The notes: generated by a model from the sequence alone, not told the origin. DNA of 64,000 nucleotides from Acanthochlamys bracteata (GCA_019914995.1 CM034131.1:7844501-7908500), one strand, 5' to 3'. Positions 46,761-60,736 are shown, numbered from the stretch's first letter. Numbers and translations are program-made.

Positions 46761-48460
46761 AAACCTTGTAAAGTAATGCTCAAAATTTTTTTCAAACGAA
46801 AACCTATAAAAGAGACAGAATATGAAAAGCTTTAAGCTTTGGACATTACTCCTTTTAGACTAACCAACCGCCTCGATATTTTCAAAAAAAAAAAAAAAAA
46901 AAAAAACGAAGTTTGCAATTGTGCCTTGGTTGCCCTTGTGCTCTTTCATAGAGATTTTGTGAAATTTGGAATCACTTACATATCCTATAAAAGTTCTCGT
47001 TTAGAAATACCATTATTTACGGTAGTTAATTATTTATGCTCATGCTTTCAGCTTGTTCTCCTCAGAATTAGAACCCAAAGATTTGGAGTATCAACAAATT
47101 CTACATAGGGTACGCGTATCATCATCGGTTTTACTCTGTCCACAGTTTCCATGATTTTCTGTGAAGTTTTAAAGCTTTTTAATCTCCTTGTTTAAACATA
47201 TTAGAGTAATGTTCAATATTGTTTGGCCTTCTCTGTTTGATTCTTGAAATTAATTGAAGCACTTCACTACCACAAACACCATGACATTTTTTTTTCCTTC
47301 TCTCTTGAAAAGAATTCAAAAGCATTTTCCAGAAGTGATTGATAATCTAATTTGGCATAAGAAGAGTACATATATATGTAGAGCTTCTAAATCTTTAATC
47401 TATACCAAAATTTTTAAGTAACTGGTGATTCGAGTCAACGGAGGAGCACTGTCTCCATGTTCCTGCCCATGTTCTCTTTACTGTGAACAGAATCTTCTTT
47501 TCTTTTGTTTATAAGACTTGGTCCCAAACGTGGTGTTAACCATCTGACATATCAGGTTTAATTAGTTAAGAACAAAATTTTCTTTGCCTAGTTTAGTATT
47601 AAATTGTATAAAATAATGTTTATGCATAAGTAGAAGTTACAACATGTCTAAAAAGAATAATATTGTGCAATTATATTGCTTGAAAAATAGGACTTTATAC
47701 GAATCTTTGCATTAATATTTCTTCCAACAAAAAAGAAAAACTGTTTTTCATCAAGAAAAGGAAAACATCTTGATTTGAAACATCTTGATTTGACTGATGA
47801 ACTGATTTAATACAACCATATAATATCCAACTTGGATTTTGTGCACCCACTACAATGATAGAGACCATTCACTCAAATCTTTTTAAGTCAAACCAGTGCT
47901 TATAATTGAGTAATAACAGGCCTAATAAAAGTTGAAATTTAGACAGCTTTTCTCCTTTGATAAAAAAATACACGAACTGAATTGAACGCATATATCAGTG
48001 AGAATTAGTTTTTAGCTTCTGTTTTTAAGTTATATAGCAAGAATTGGATGAAAACATATGGTTTTTTGAATTGCTGCAAGCATCACCATATATGAACAAA
48101 CATTCATTCTACCACAAGAGAGCTGAAATATTTTATAACTCGGAAGTAATGTACCTAGAAGACTCTCACCCATCTGCTCTCAACTGTGAAAAGCCATAAA
48201 ATCATAGGTAAATTTGCAGCCAATTAATAAAAGCATCACTTGATAACATGCATCCATACACACAGCAATTTGTTTTTTCATGATGGGAACAAAAAGAACT
48301 CATTAAGCACTTAGCTAGCTGGGTGGATATCAAACAGCATAAGTGCACGCATAATGTAGAAACAAAACTACTAGAACGGAAGAAAGAACATACTGACATT
48401 CTTTTTGCTAGCTAGTTCCTTGATGTCTCTTCTACCTTGTGTATTGTTGTGCGCCCAACA
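46761..48460. other. Intergenic, no gene seen
   Basis: AT-rich spacer with a poly-A run at about 46884-46906. The open frame around it (46839-47108) is not supported. Part may be the 3' end of the second MIR167 transcript. Confidence 0.45.
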
Positions 48461-48462
48461 AA

Positions 48463-48607
48463 GGGAAGAAGTGAGGCTGTCACAGCATGACCTAGCAATG
48501 CTTGACCATATCGAAAGTAGAAAAGTATATACTCTCTATGCGTATGATCAATACATATAATTCAAGTCAATCAAAGCTAGATCATGCTGGCAGCTTCACT
48601 TGTTCCC
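48463..48607 (-). ncRNA. MIR167: MIR167 precursor 2
   Basis: Mature miR167 (TGAAGCTGCCAGCATGATCT plus A, the a/b-type sequence) is on the minus strand at 48598 down to 48578. The 3' arm at about 48493 down to 48470 reads GGTCATGCTGTGACAGCCTC, followed by ACT; it closely resembles the classical miR167a star strand and pairs with two mismatches and a 2-nt asymmetry. The lower stem continues: GGGAACAAG before the mature strand pairs with CTTCTTCCC after the star. The loop is about 85 nt. Same strand as precursor 1 and 3.7 kb upstream of it. It is unclear whether the two are separate genes or one long transcript. Confidence 0.93.
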
Positions 48608-48619
48608 TTGAGCACTTCC

Positions 48620-49660
48620 TCAACTGCTCTAGCTTCGCTTTGATCAACTGTGACACATGTTTATATAACTTTCATGAAGGTGGAATTTTGAGATAAAATA
48701 GCCAAATATAAGAAGTAGAGAAGCTAGGGAGAGTAGACTCAGGATATGAACCCGCATGGGTTTATGGCTGGTGAACTTGAGGGAGAAAAGAGTCGAAGGA
48801 TTTGAAATTGATGATGAAAAAGAAAAGGGGGTTAATGTAATTATAAATGGGAAAAACCAACATGTTCAGAGTTCAAACCTAGTCATACAGTGCATAGTCC
48901 AAACAAATTTAGAGAATGACAAAAGAGCAAGAGAAAGCATGGAAAACAATGGAAGACAAAAGAAAGAACAAGAATACAATGGAAATGCTTTGAGTAAAAA
49001 AGAGGGAAAATAAATAAATAAAATCTAAGGCAGAAAGAACCAATAAGCCCTACAAGAATCAAGAAGGATAACGAACTACTCTTCGGTTGGAAGATGAAGT
49101 TTAGGGATCTTTGAAGTAACCTATCATGGAACCAATGTGTTATCTTTTGTCAAAATCAAACTAAATTGAAGGAGAGAAAACTGACTATAATTCCAAGAGC
49201 AAATAAATCATCAAATATGAATGGAACTATGAGAACCAAAGGAATCTCTCCCCAAATATGTCACAAGAAAGAAACGAAAAAAAAACCCCTAGTTAATTAG
49301 AATAGCTAGGAAGCTCATGTTTGAGGGAAAGCAGTTGTTGGGAAGTGAATTTATAGAGAGTGAATGAGAGAGACTAGGTATCGAAGAATGATTCAATGGT
49401 TTTGAAAGCAAAGGATGCAGAGAAAACTGAAGAAAATAAATAATAGCTAGCTAGCTTAAGGCATAAGCCATAAAGAAGGTCTTGAAATTTGAAGCGGAGA
49501 GCAGCAAAGCAGCTAGCAGGGGAGCTGCTGCTGGTGGTTGTGCATTGTCTGTGCTTGTGTTTAGGGTTATGGTTAGGGTTTAGTGTTTGCAGAGGAAGGT
49601 GTTCAGTGCTAGTGCTGCAGCTGCTGCAGAGTGCAGGAGTGGCGTAGTAGTTTTAGCTAG
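48620..49660. other. Upstream region of MIR167 precursor 2
   Basis: Probable promoter and leader of the minus-strand MIR167 gene. Purine-rich on the plus strand, with telomere-like TTTAGGGTTATGGTTAGGG at about 49560-49578 and a CTGCTG/GCTGCAG-rich patch at 49520-49640. Open frames 48756-49013 and 49667-49966 are not supported as genes. Confidence 0.4.
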
Positions 49661-49666
49661 CTAGGG

Positions 49667-52600
49667 ATGCAGGGAGTAGGGTGGCTTAGGTTCAAAGCAG
49701 GCAAGAGAGGGGTCGTATCCCATGCGTTGTCTCAGGATGGAATCATAATTATTTTTATAGAAGTGAAAAGAAAAGCCAAACAAAACAAAACCATCTTCTG
49801 CAAAACTGCTGCAGCAGTCGAGGCAACAAAAGCCAAAACCAATGCAATATTGCAACAGCAGCACAGCACCAGCAGCAGCATCATCAGTGGCTTTATTGCT
49901 ACTTACTTAGAGATTGTTTGGAATAAAATTTTTTGTGAAATATTTAAAAATGATAATATTTTTTAAATTTAAAAGAATAAAAAGTATGAATTATTTGTAT
50001 TTTTATTTAAAGCAACTTTTTAAAATACTGTAAAAAAATTTTTTAAAAAAAAAGAAAGAAGCTTATGGTAAGCAATGCAAAAATAAGGCCTTAGTTAGAT
50101 GTTAATTGTAAACGGTTGAAAAGAAAATAAAGCACGAAAAGAGAGGAAAGAATCCCGGTAAAATATCTGCTCATTATATTCTGTTTTGCCTTTGCTTTTT
50201 GTTGGTTTTCAAAAGCCTGATTTTGAACTACTGTTGCGGAGTATCCCAGTAAAATAATTTATAAAATAAGAGAAAAGCATGATGTACAGTCTATTGTTGG
50301 AAGAAGAAAATAAAATTTTTTGAAGTCTAGGGTCTGGTGTCCCTTGAGCATATGTATGCTTGACATTTGTTGAGGTGTTATTAGAGACATGGTTTATAAA
50401 GAAGTCACCAGTCTATCAATCAGCCGAATTTGGTTTTGAGGTTAGCAAAAGAGAATAGACTTTTAGTTCTGTTATTTAGACTTCTTAATGTTGGAGGGTG
50501 TGAAGTGAAACCACTTTGGTAGTAAATAAATTTTATAAGTTAAGTTTGTGAAATTAAATTTATATTAAATAATAAATTTAATATAAATTGAAATATAAAA
50601 ATAAATTTAGTTTAAAATTTAAATATGCCAGAGTCTGTCCGGGTGGGCTCAAGCTAACAATGAAATTTGTATATTTAAAATACACCTAATGAGAGGCAAT
50701 TAGATGAATATTGGACAAAAAAATTGACTTATTAGAATATATTTTAAATACTCATAATTTTATTTTGTACTTCATTCTCAACTTATTTAAAAATAAATAT
50801 TAAATTTTATTTACGACCAACTTTAATAAATAATTAAAATATAAAAAATTAAATTTTATTTCTAATTTATTTTTTAAAAATATTTTTTAATTTTTATTTT
50901 CATAAAATTTAACAATCATTCATTTTTAAACACAACTCTTAGAGTCTTTTAGCAAAAGCAGAAGCAAAATTTGAAGTGCAGGTTGAGCTTTCTTTGCATC
51001 CATAACCTTAGCATTCACTTGAAAAACGATTTAATTGCCCGTATGAATAACCAGATTAGGAATACTAGTCGGCGATGTTCAATCTAGGAAATCAAAGCAA
51101 AGCGGACTCAAAGTTAAGCTTGGCATCGGTGAACGGTCACTTTACAGTGCCTACCCACTAGTTCAACCGTAAGATGCGCTAAAAATTGAACGCCGCACTC
51201 TGAAATTGAACGGCAGCGGACTCAGAAGCCAAAAGGTAACCAATTCGCTATCATCACATAAGTTGCCCAAAGTATTACTTCAGATTATTAGGTTCATGAT
51301 TTAGTTTCCTAAGATAATTCTTCTGACAGTGCTCAACTACGTATTTTGTTCAACCACTCGGTCCACTCGTCAACATAATCTTTTGTCAAAAAACGAGAAA
51401 AGCATTTTGCCCAACAAAGATTTTCATTTTGCCATTCCATTTTACTCTATTCAAAAACTTTTTTTATTTTACATTTTTAAAATTTTTTTTACAATATTCT
51501 ACAAATTTTATTTTAAAATTAAAAATATATAAAAATTTTTATGCATAAGATTTTATTTTTAACTCACTGTACTTGATGTGTTTTAATCGTAAAAGAAACT
51601 TTTGTAAAAATAATTAAATAAAAAAATAAAATTCAATAAAAATAAACATTCAAAATAATAATTAAAATATCTAAAATAAAATTTAAATTTAAATTGTAAT
51701 AAAATAAAATTTTATGTGAAAATAAAAATAAAAATTGAAATAATAAAGAACACACGCGACTGAATTAAAAATTTAGAAAAAAATAAAATTAATTGCATTT
51801 GAAAGGGTGACATAGTAAATCTGAAACAGTAACTGTCATACAACTGAGCGCAAACATATCCTGAGGTAAATTGTTGAGTATAGAGACACAAAAATAAAAC
51901 AAATCGTCAAAAAAGCATAACCTGCAACACATCAACAATACTCAGAACGAACTTAATTACCATTGTTCTGTTCTACTTGCCGGAATAGCACAACTCCTAC
52001 CACATTTCACGATTTAAGATAATCTTTTCACATTGATATCTTTGATGATATATATTGATCATAGACATTTTAACCTGACCGACCACATTAAGGTGTAGGC
52101 AGTGTTGAATTTTCTTCGACCTCCAACGAACGTGTCTAATAAAAGAAAATGGAAAACACCGGTGACATGGAAGTGCTTTCCATAATCACCAGAAGAAAAT
52201 CACGTCAACCCAATCTTACTTCTGAATAAATCATAATTAGCATGACAAACTTGCCAAAAAACAAAAGAAAAGGGAATGTCCCGATCAGAGCTTATCCTTT
52301 TAACTTCAAACCATATCAAATCTCAATTCTTATTATTCAAATAACATATATCATTATTGTGAAAATACATGCAAAGAAAATCAGCAAAAAAACAAAGAAA
52401 CAGAACGAAAAAGAGCTACAGTAATGCTCTCTGTTTACAGACTATCATTTCCCACTTTGGAAGAAATAACAGAGGAATCAACAGAAGCATCAGCCCTATC
52501 TTTGTATCTGAAAATCCTCTAAAAGCAACTCTAAAAGGGCAATGACTTTTCAGAAATCTTCTTCTAGTGCATAAATATGGTTATTTTTCCACAAACAACC

Positions 52601-52690
52601 CCCACAAAAAACAAAAAAAGTACGCTTCCGATCAATTGATTCTCCCTTTATAACTTAGCCCCCACAAAGAATTTGTTAGTACAAACATTG
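49667..52690. other. Intergenic, no gene seen
   Basis: AT-rich spacer with MITE-like blocks at about 49910-50050, 50520-50630, 50740-50940 and 51470-51800; the last resembles the TGTTTTAA family in reverse. A less AT-rich island at 51040-51250 has two short CGGACTCA phrases but no frame. Confidence 0.45.
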
Positions 52691-55600
52691 CACGGGTGTA
52701 CTTCACTAGTAATACAGAAATTGTAAGAACTTGTGTTGTGAAAGCTATTCACTTCCATTTTAGCACCATTTGCAAAAGCTGGAACTGCCGAAATACTGAA
52801 CTTTCATATCAACTACAACTTTGCCCCGCCCCGGAAGAACTAAAACACAAGCAACCACATCACAAGCTTAGAACTATAACATTGAAAAGCAAATACGAAG
52901 CTGCTAATAGAGAAATTGCTAGCATCACGCATGCCTATAAAACAGGAATTATAAAAAATAATCACAAAACAACTTGCATTTTTATGTCCCTATTGTACCG
53001 GTCCCGGAAAGTGAAGCAGTGGTATCAACATATGCACAATATATGCAAAACAAAATCTTTTCAGTACAGACACCTTCAAGAAGAGTGCGATGCATGCTAG
53101 ACAGCACAATGTGGTCCACGGTGCAGGTGAGCAGTGAGCTACTTTAATAAACACAATTTTAGTAGGGTTAACATTTACAAGCTGCCTAAAGTCCTTGTAC
53201 CCTTTTCCTCCACATAGAACTCAATGAGGTAGTCACTACTAAACAACCTCTTCAGTTGAAATCAATTCTAAAATATACTAATTTAGCTAGTCCCATCTCC
53301 CATGCAGCGAATGCAGACAAGGGAAATATCCCACTTTCAGAGCTCATGAAACCCTATAACCCTCGGATACTAAGGAACCTAGTAGCAGAAAGCTCAGACC
53401 AGACTGGCTGTGGTCCATGCAGATTGCTCTCATCACTACCAGCACAGCTCAAAGGTTGTGGTCCTGCCTAGACTCTTTCCGCTTTGAATTATGCTCCCAC
53501 CAACACCCAGCAAGACGATGTCCACCTTCATATATTCAACTTCCCCAAAGGCAAAAAAACAGAGTTCTAGACACATCTTATCAGGTCGTTAGACAGTCTA
53601 AGTGCTACGATCACAGAGTATTGGATGCATAGGAGGCAGGAAATTTTAAAAACAATTCTATGCAGGTATGGATTCCCAAAACTGTCCAATATCTAAATAC
53701 CCAAAGCCATGTCTCTAATGAGACCACAAGAATAGAACACCATACCAATTATACATCAAGTCTCACCCTTCTCAGAATTATTAATTCCTTATTCTTCACC
53801 TATCATATGAGGGATTCTAATCTCAATGAGATTAGCAATTTCACTTGTAAATTTCAAGAAAAGAATATGTAAGCAAATGAAGTCAAGCAAAGAACCACCA
53901 GGACAGATCTATTTCTTTGGAAGTATAGTTTCAGATACAATTACATGAAGATACCTACCGAATACAATCCAAACAGCACCGTAAACAAACACCTATATTA
54001 ACAACTAAAAAGACAACAACTATTGACATCAAGGCATCACATTACCAAAAATAATAAAACAGTATAGTGGCTGTAAATTTCTCCAACAGATAATATGGGA
54101 AATCTCTAGTGTTCTATGGTGTGTTTGTCAATGGAAGGGACCAGAACAGGCAATCACCACATGGTTGCACCTCCTATACAGGGACTGACTGCATGCTGCA
54201 CAGCACAAAAAATACTAGCATATAAAGAGATTCAATTCTTGTATATGGAAAATTGATTCCGAGACCTCGAGATGTACAATCTTTTAATTGCTTTAATGCG
54301 ACTGTAATTAGTCTTTTGAACAGCATCCACATGCTAGCTTATAGTCAAGGGTATAGTATTTGATAATAATGTACCTTTGATTCTTTTATGACAATTGTTT
54401 CTTTATTTTTTACTTTTGTCATGATTCTGAAGTAGTCGATATAGTCCATCAGTTGCACCTTTACATATGAAAGAAAGTGAATTCATGTAAAAGGAACTGC
54501 AAAGAACACGAGTTGAAGCAAAAGGACCACAAAGGGCACAAGATCAAGCAACCACGAGATACGAAGGCCAATTAAATAGCTAGTAGGACCATTTCCATGT
54601 GGTTGCCGATACCTATATAACTATAATTCCTTTAATTTCATAACTTTCAGTGCATCGTGTAAACAAAAGGAATTGCTGCAATACTTACCTGTTTTTTCTC
54701 TAATTGTATTCTTAATCATAAATGTAGTATCCTTACTGAGGATTGACATAGTGAATCATATAGCTATCAAGTCTTAAGGCCTTAGTAAGGTTCAAATGAA
54801 ACAATTTACTGTAGGGCACACAGTCCATTTATAGTAAAATTTCAGTTCCTACGAGCATAGACCTTCCTCATCAATTAAAAGAAACTACCACAATTGTTTC
54901 AGTGACTGCACTTCACACAGTAACTGTTCTATGTCTAATTATGCACAAACTTGGATCTCACCTATGTGTGCTACTTATTGGTGCAGTTATATCAATCAAT
55001 TTCCACTGTCTAGGCATACATTCAAGAATGCAGAATATCTAGCATAACCTCTTATGTAAACTATACATAATAACTTGTCTCTACCTTGGCCTTACAACGT
55101 TTTATCCTTCCTAGGAACATCGGTTTTGTATGTTATTTGATCAGTTCAATGAATCCAATACTCTCCTGAACAGGATCCATTAGATATTACATATTCCCAG
55201 GTTTGCTGGTTACTGCTGTTCCGTCTTTCAACATTGAGGTGGCATGTTCAATATGATTAAAAATTGGGTACTAGATAACTGTAGAATTTAGGTAAATAAA
55301 TTTTAGATCTATTGGTTTATGCATAGCACAAGGGCTACAACCAAAAGAAATGCTTCAACAAGCCACATAAACATACCGCTCAAGACCTGTTAAATCTCCA
55401 AGCTTAAATCCATGAACTGTAATACAATCAATGCCTAAGACAATAGGCATTCCTTGCTATTTTCCTAAATTAAGGGAGTGATTTTTCTTATGGACTTTAA
55501 TGCCCTAAAATCAGAATACTTTCACAGACAAGTCACACCATATGGCTTTGATCATAAACAATTGACTTATATATGATGATCCGCCCGCTCCTCTTTCTAG

Positions 55601-56720
55601 TTTCATGGGCTTTAGCATTAGGAAAAGCTAAGACATGTATTCTCTTGAATTTCTATTATATTCTCTCAAAGCTGAAACTGGAGAAGGAAGTTTCTGTGCA
55701 TTCCCTGATCGTAGAATTCCAAAGGCAATGTAAATTCCAAAGACAATCTCTCAAACTCTCTCAACACAAAAACACAACTCAAACAATATATCACTGTGAA
55801 CTAAAGCCAATGCAAAACTCGTCAGAAAAAGAGCGAAGAAGGCACTTTTTAACACATTCTGGGAATTGATATGAGATCGACAACCCTAGGATGCATTAGA
55901 CTGTTATTACTGCCATTTTGGTCTCGCATCATGAATAGGATTATATTTCTAACTCCATTGACTCTGCAACATGAGTCAAAATTAAGTCGAACTTTCAGAA
56001 GTTCTAAACTACTTTTAGCAACCATTCATTGGTTAATTCATCTGTTAATTGGATGCACTACTTTCAAGCAAAATAGCATCTAAGATAACCAGTCGCTAAA
56101 ATCTCAACAATAACAGCATCCTACAATAACAGTTGAAAGTCTGTATGACCTATAAAATTGAAAGACTGTAGACCCTTGTAACCCTCTTAGACCAACATAT
56201 TTCAAGCACTTTAACTAAAGCAGTAACAAGCAAGATAAATGGCTTAAAGAATCAAATAATTTAACAGGAGCTATGGCACTGTTAGAGACAATACTCATTT
56301 CTTTGCATATTGTGCTCCCACCAAATGCATTAGGATCATGAGTTGACTATATCTCCAGTTGTTGATATACAATCTCAGGAGTTGATATGCTTCAGAAATG
56401 ATGTAGGGAGTAAAAATCCCAAGTCCTCAACACTAGGCTCTGGAACATAGTCTACTCACTTAGGAGCTAAACCCTCAGGACACCAACCCAAAAATAATAA
56501 AAGTAGCAATTCACAAATTGCATAGATGCGTGCAGCCAAATACTAACTTTTATTCCTTCCAAGCTCATATAAACACATCAGTATTTAAGGATGACAACAA
56601 GCACGCATGCTAATGCAATGGTTCGTTAGGTGCGAAAAGAGCAGCAAGAAATAACAATAAAAAATAATGAATCAAGAGCATATAAAGCAGCCAACAAAGG
56701 TAAGTGCAAGGTAACCACTT
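52691..56720. other. Long gene-poor stretch downstream of the DUF3700 pseudogene
   Basis: About 4 kb that is less AT-rich than the MITE-filled spacers but lacks a supported exon. Short open frames (for example 52696-53100 and 53256-53471 on +) have no domain. The minus strand at 53330-53520 has a coding-like composition but I recognise nothing. It may hold an unrecognised transcript or old gene remains. Confidence 0.35.
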
Positions 56721-56729
56721 TCCATACTG

Positions 56730-59093
56730 TTAGTATGTTGATGACCAGTCTGTTGCACTGCCAACCCTCAGTATTGCTGTATCCTTCATCGATTTCTCAT
56801 CGACCTTATAGGTGGCACCATAAACTTCTCCTTTGCTGTCAACTCTTTGCATTGGCTTCACCTCTTTTGATGGGTGCTCATAACTTCGCAGTCCCCGAGA
56901 AGTGGTAAAAAAGCAACCTAATTAGAGCAAAAGAAATCAACGAACTTCAAAAATAGAAGGGAGAAAGAAAGAAGCTAAAAACAAATGGCCTCAGGACAGT
57001 TACCTTTGGGAAATAGTGCAAATGACTTCCCACATCCTTTCTTGACAATCTCTTCATCATCAGAAAAAACCAGACTCTTCTGAATCTGTTCCCCAGGAAA
57101 AGGGAACAGTGCCATCAGAATCCTGCATTATAAGAGTAAAAAATATAGATGCATGATGCATCACAGCTTAACTTGATAGAATAAGACGTGAAAATGAACC
57201 AAAGGATGTATTCTTCATTATTAAGAACAAAATTTAAACTGTAGAAACATTATTCATTATTATTATTCACACTTTGACAAGACTAAAAGAATGAGAACAA
57301 GGGCAGCCAGAGTTGATCTAGCTTTAATTTACCCGCCACAATAAAGACAACAGGTGTTTCTACCACCACTTTTACCTCCGGTGATCAACTACACTATTGC
57401 CAATATATTATAGCAAACAAGAACAAAGAATCGATTTTATCTCCCGTACAATTTGAGCTATTGTTCATTTTCTCTTTTCTAATTTAAATGTATGACAAGC
57501 TCCTCACACTTCATTCCAAGAGCGATCTCCTAAAATGTGCCACATACCATGTGAGCTTTATAATTTGTATTGGCAGATCTAAGTTGGTCCCTGCAACTCT
57601 ATGCCTTCTATGATAAACAAAAACATAAAGAAAAAGGAAACATATTGAGGTAAACAAGAAGTATGACCCACAAACAAGTCATTTAGAAATGTAGAGTTGT
57701 TTGCTAATTGACCCACTGTAGAAATGAAGGCAGATCTCGAGGAGCTGTCAAAGAGTATAAATGCAAATCTCCCAATGAGGTCCCTCATGACTTGTTCTGC
57801 AGGATATGGCCCTCGGTCCCGCAATGATTTGTATGCTTCTATGACAATGTCGGCCTCATTTGCAGTTTTGTTAAGCCTATACTGCAGCTTCAAATGAGCA
57901 ATATTCTCAATGTGTCCTCAAAACAAGCAGAATATATCGTCAATAACATTAAATAGCCTGCAGACAAAGTGATGCATCAGATAAGAGATACTGTAAAGTA
58001 CCATATCTCCCAGCAGGAAGCTGACGCATCTAACAATAACAAGTAACAACTATTTACTTATTTTGCAGCAGAGTTGAAAGAAGAGCTTACTAAAAGGAAG
58101 ATATCTTATAAGAGAAATTCCAGCCTTAGCTTTTAAGCAATCATATGAATGCCCAACAATTCTAAGTTTGTAACTTTCAAATATATACTTATCTCTAAAA
58201 GCCGGCGGTATTGAACGCCATGAGAACATCATGCTTTTGCAACTACCAAATGAAAAACTTATCGTTTACACATAGTAGTGTTGACAGAAGAAAATGCAAA
58301 GATGGCATCATGGAAGGCTAATATCTCACCCAAACTCACCTCAAATAAACCCTATTTTCAGTGTTTTCAAAAGTAACTTATCCATCCATATCAAAAGTAG
58401 CATATCCATCCATATCTCATAGCAGATTATTGAATTTTCAATTCATTCCAGGTTCCTCCCCAAATTAGAAAGTCTCCCTTTGGTTGTAAAGCCTTTCTGG
58501 TATATTATGTACCCAGATTACGTAACAAAATTTACTTATAAGTTTGTACCTAGAGAAGTTTCTAATGATAGTAATACCTATCCAACTTGTTTGAATCTTT
58601 ATAACAAAAAACATGAATTGAAATCATATAACGTAACAGTACAACATAATAGTTTTATAACTGATCCAGGAGACAGTATCGATCGCTCTAGCTACATCAC
58701 TGAATTAATCATAACTTCCATATTTAGATCAAATTTCATCTAACTAACCTCTCAAGTTTGTCGCTTGCGTACATGCTCAATATCTACAGCCCTAGACAAG
58801 AGACCACTAATCCCCAACGAGTAAAAAGGAAACAAAATTAAAATTTTCTTTCGTTAGTTTTAGAGCTCTATTCCTGTTACGGTTGTTATATACCTTGGCA
58901 GAAGTGGATTCTGTCGCTGAGATGTATAAGCCAACGAACCAGCGTACCAAGGTTTATGCTCACAGTTCCGTCGTGCACCTTCATGAACTCCTCGGTCAAT
59001 CTCGCCGCCGAAGTGTTCCCTTTACTCTCTTCCTCCGCCGGACTCTTCAACCACCCGGCGGCGGCGCCACCTTCGGTCCAACACTGCCAACAT
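56730..59093 (-). pseudogene. TSJT1/aluminium-induced-type protein (DUF3700, glutamine amidotransferase-like) pseudogene, introns retained
   Basis: Matches plant stem-specific TSJT1-like proteins with YGL and LRDR motifs; function of the family is poorly defined. Exons: 58894-59093 (MLAVLD, LKSPAEEES, GTVSINLG, then shifted GSLAYTSQRQNPLLPR), 57717-57957 (VIDDIFCLF, stop, GHIENIAHLK, YRLNKTANE, IVIEAYKSLRDRGPYPAEQV), 57004-57122 (DSDGTVPFSWGTDSE, shifted LVFSDDEEIVKKGCGKSF) and 56730-56917 (GCFFTTSRGLRSYEHPSKEV to GSATDWSSTY and stop). Lesions: frameshifts in exon 1 (about 59070-59035 and near 58950), TGA at 57918-57920, frameshift near 57082; the YGL motif has become YRL. Splice sites and exon order are intact, so this is a duplicated gene decaying in place. 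Confidence 0.9.
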
Positions 59094-59149
59094 ATCTGAT
59101 CAATCAACTCAACCCTCCTCCAGATCTCTCTCAATCAATCAATTAGTGA

Positions 59150-60720
59150 ATCTTCAGTAGTTTGTGAGCAAAATGATCACTGAATATAAAATTAAAGATT
59201 CATAAGACAGTCTAATTAAGTGCATTTTTATATATACCCTTATTAAGAATTTCTTTGTTAATTTTAATTTGTAACGTAGTTATGGACTTTTTAGAGGGTA
59301 ATCAAGTAAACTACTAGGAGAAGAAAAGGAAAACGGCTTACCTTAATTACCTATGGATAATGTAGTATCAAAACCGTGAGCGTTATTGTGGAATAATTGG
59401 TTGTTTCCGTTCCACGTCAATTTTCGCGTACAAGTGGGACCCGTTCGGAATCGGGCAGTTGGGCTGTGGAACTTTTCTTTCTTTAGATAACACCTGCTGT
59501 CTGTTTATTTGTTTTCTTTCCTTTTTTTTTCCTTAACAATCGAATTGAATGATATTGTTTCTTAGAGAAATTGAATTGAATGATTTTAGAACTTTTGTTT
59601 GGTGAAAATGAGAGGAACATAAGGTTAATGAGGAGCTTGATATCTTGATTGTGACTGAACAAATAGTTCTCAGAGAAAAGTTTGTTTTTTCCTCCGGAGT
59701 AATATAAGAATTCAGGTAAATACAATACTTCAAAACTCAGTAAAACACTTTGAATACATAACAAAACTAACAGCCTATTGACTACATATCATATATCTCC
59801 ACAGCAGTCTTGCAAATACAGAGCAACATCAACTGCAGGCAGCTTCAAGAGTGTGAAACACTCACTCAAGTAGAATGACATCTTTACATTGATGTATTCC
59901 CCAACACCAAAAGAAACATATAAGAAACACTACAACAACATTCTCATAAGATACGAGCTATCGGATAGAAAGCAATATACTATTCTTTAAGGTTTAGATG
60001 TCTTTAAGGTTTACTGAAATCTAATGAAGCCCCCAAACCCAATCGTATTCACATGCCAGGCACAGAGTGGCGTGTATATAAAGCTCTGCAAGCAGCTTTT
60101 GGTGAGAATTTAATTTGAAAAGGAAAAATAATGAATTGATGATCGTTGATTATTGTAGAGTCTACATCATAAGCATATATATTGTATATACTTATGTTGT
60201 AAATATGAAGTTCGAGTAGAAAAGTTTATAGATAAATATTATAATATAAGTTTAAGAATGTTAACCTTAACCATCATCACCATATTATGAGAAGATGAAA
60301 TTTTATTAAAGTGCAAGTTCTCCACATCAGAAAGATGATAATTTATTTTGTTATTATAGTTTGTGAGCTTTAGCCAGCCTTTCCCGAATTTGATCAGCTT
60401 CATTCTTTTTATCTTCCATAGTTTACATTTTTGGAAAAGCATAAAATCAGTAGTACCGTGACATTGAGGAAGTTTATCTTGAAATCAGCATTATAATTCT
60501 ATGGAGAACAAAACATGTAATGCAATTTAATTACCAAATGATTTCAGATAAATCTCCAATTTGCTTAGAAATAGCAGAAAGCTAATCAAAACAAGAAAAA
60601 GTATATGCTCTTTGAAGAAGTAGGTAACTAATCAAAAGTAGCTACATCCTACATCAGGGATCTTACAAAACCTATCTACAATTTAACCAGCTAGCTACTC
60701 CGTGTCAAAAAAACTTCAAC
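59150..60720. other. Spacer between the DUF3700 pseudogene and ELIP
   Basis: Pseudogene upstream flank (59150-59480), then AT-rich sequence. It contains one copy of the direct repeat described at 59893-60003 and, before 60737, the ELIP 3' UTR. No coding frame supported. Confidence 0.45.
59893..60003 (+). repeat. Direct repeat flanking ELIP, copy 1
   Basis: CCAACACCAAAAGAAACATA, TAAGAA-CACTACAACAACA, CTCATAA-ATACGAGCTA, AGCAATATA-TATTCTTTAA and GGTTTAGATG are shared in order with 62525-62643, with only scattered substitutions over about 110 bp. Confidence 0.85.
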
Positions 60721-60736
60721 ATCCACTCTATACATT

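Noticed and set aside
49559-49580. Interstitial telomere
   Set aside because: Only about three imperfect TTTAGGG units; too short to call more than a telo-box-like motif.
52696-53100. 134-codon plus-strand frame
   Set aside because: Compositionally random, no domain, no promoter or splice context.
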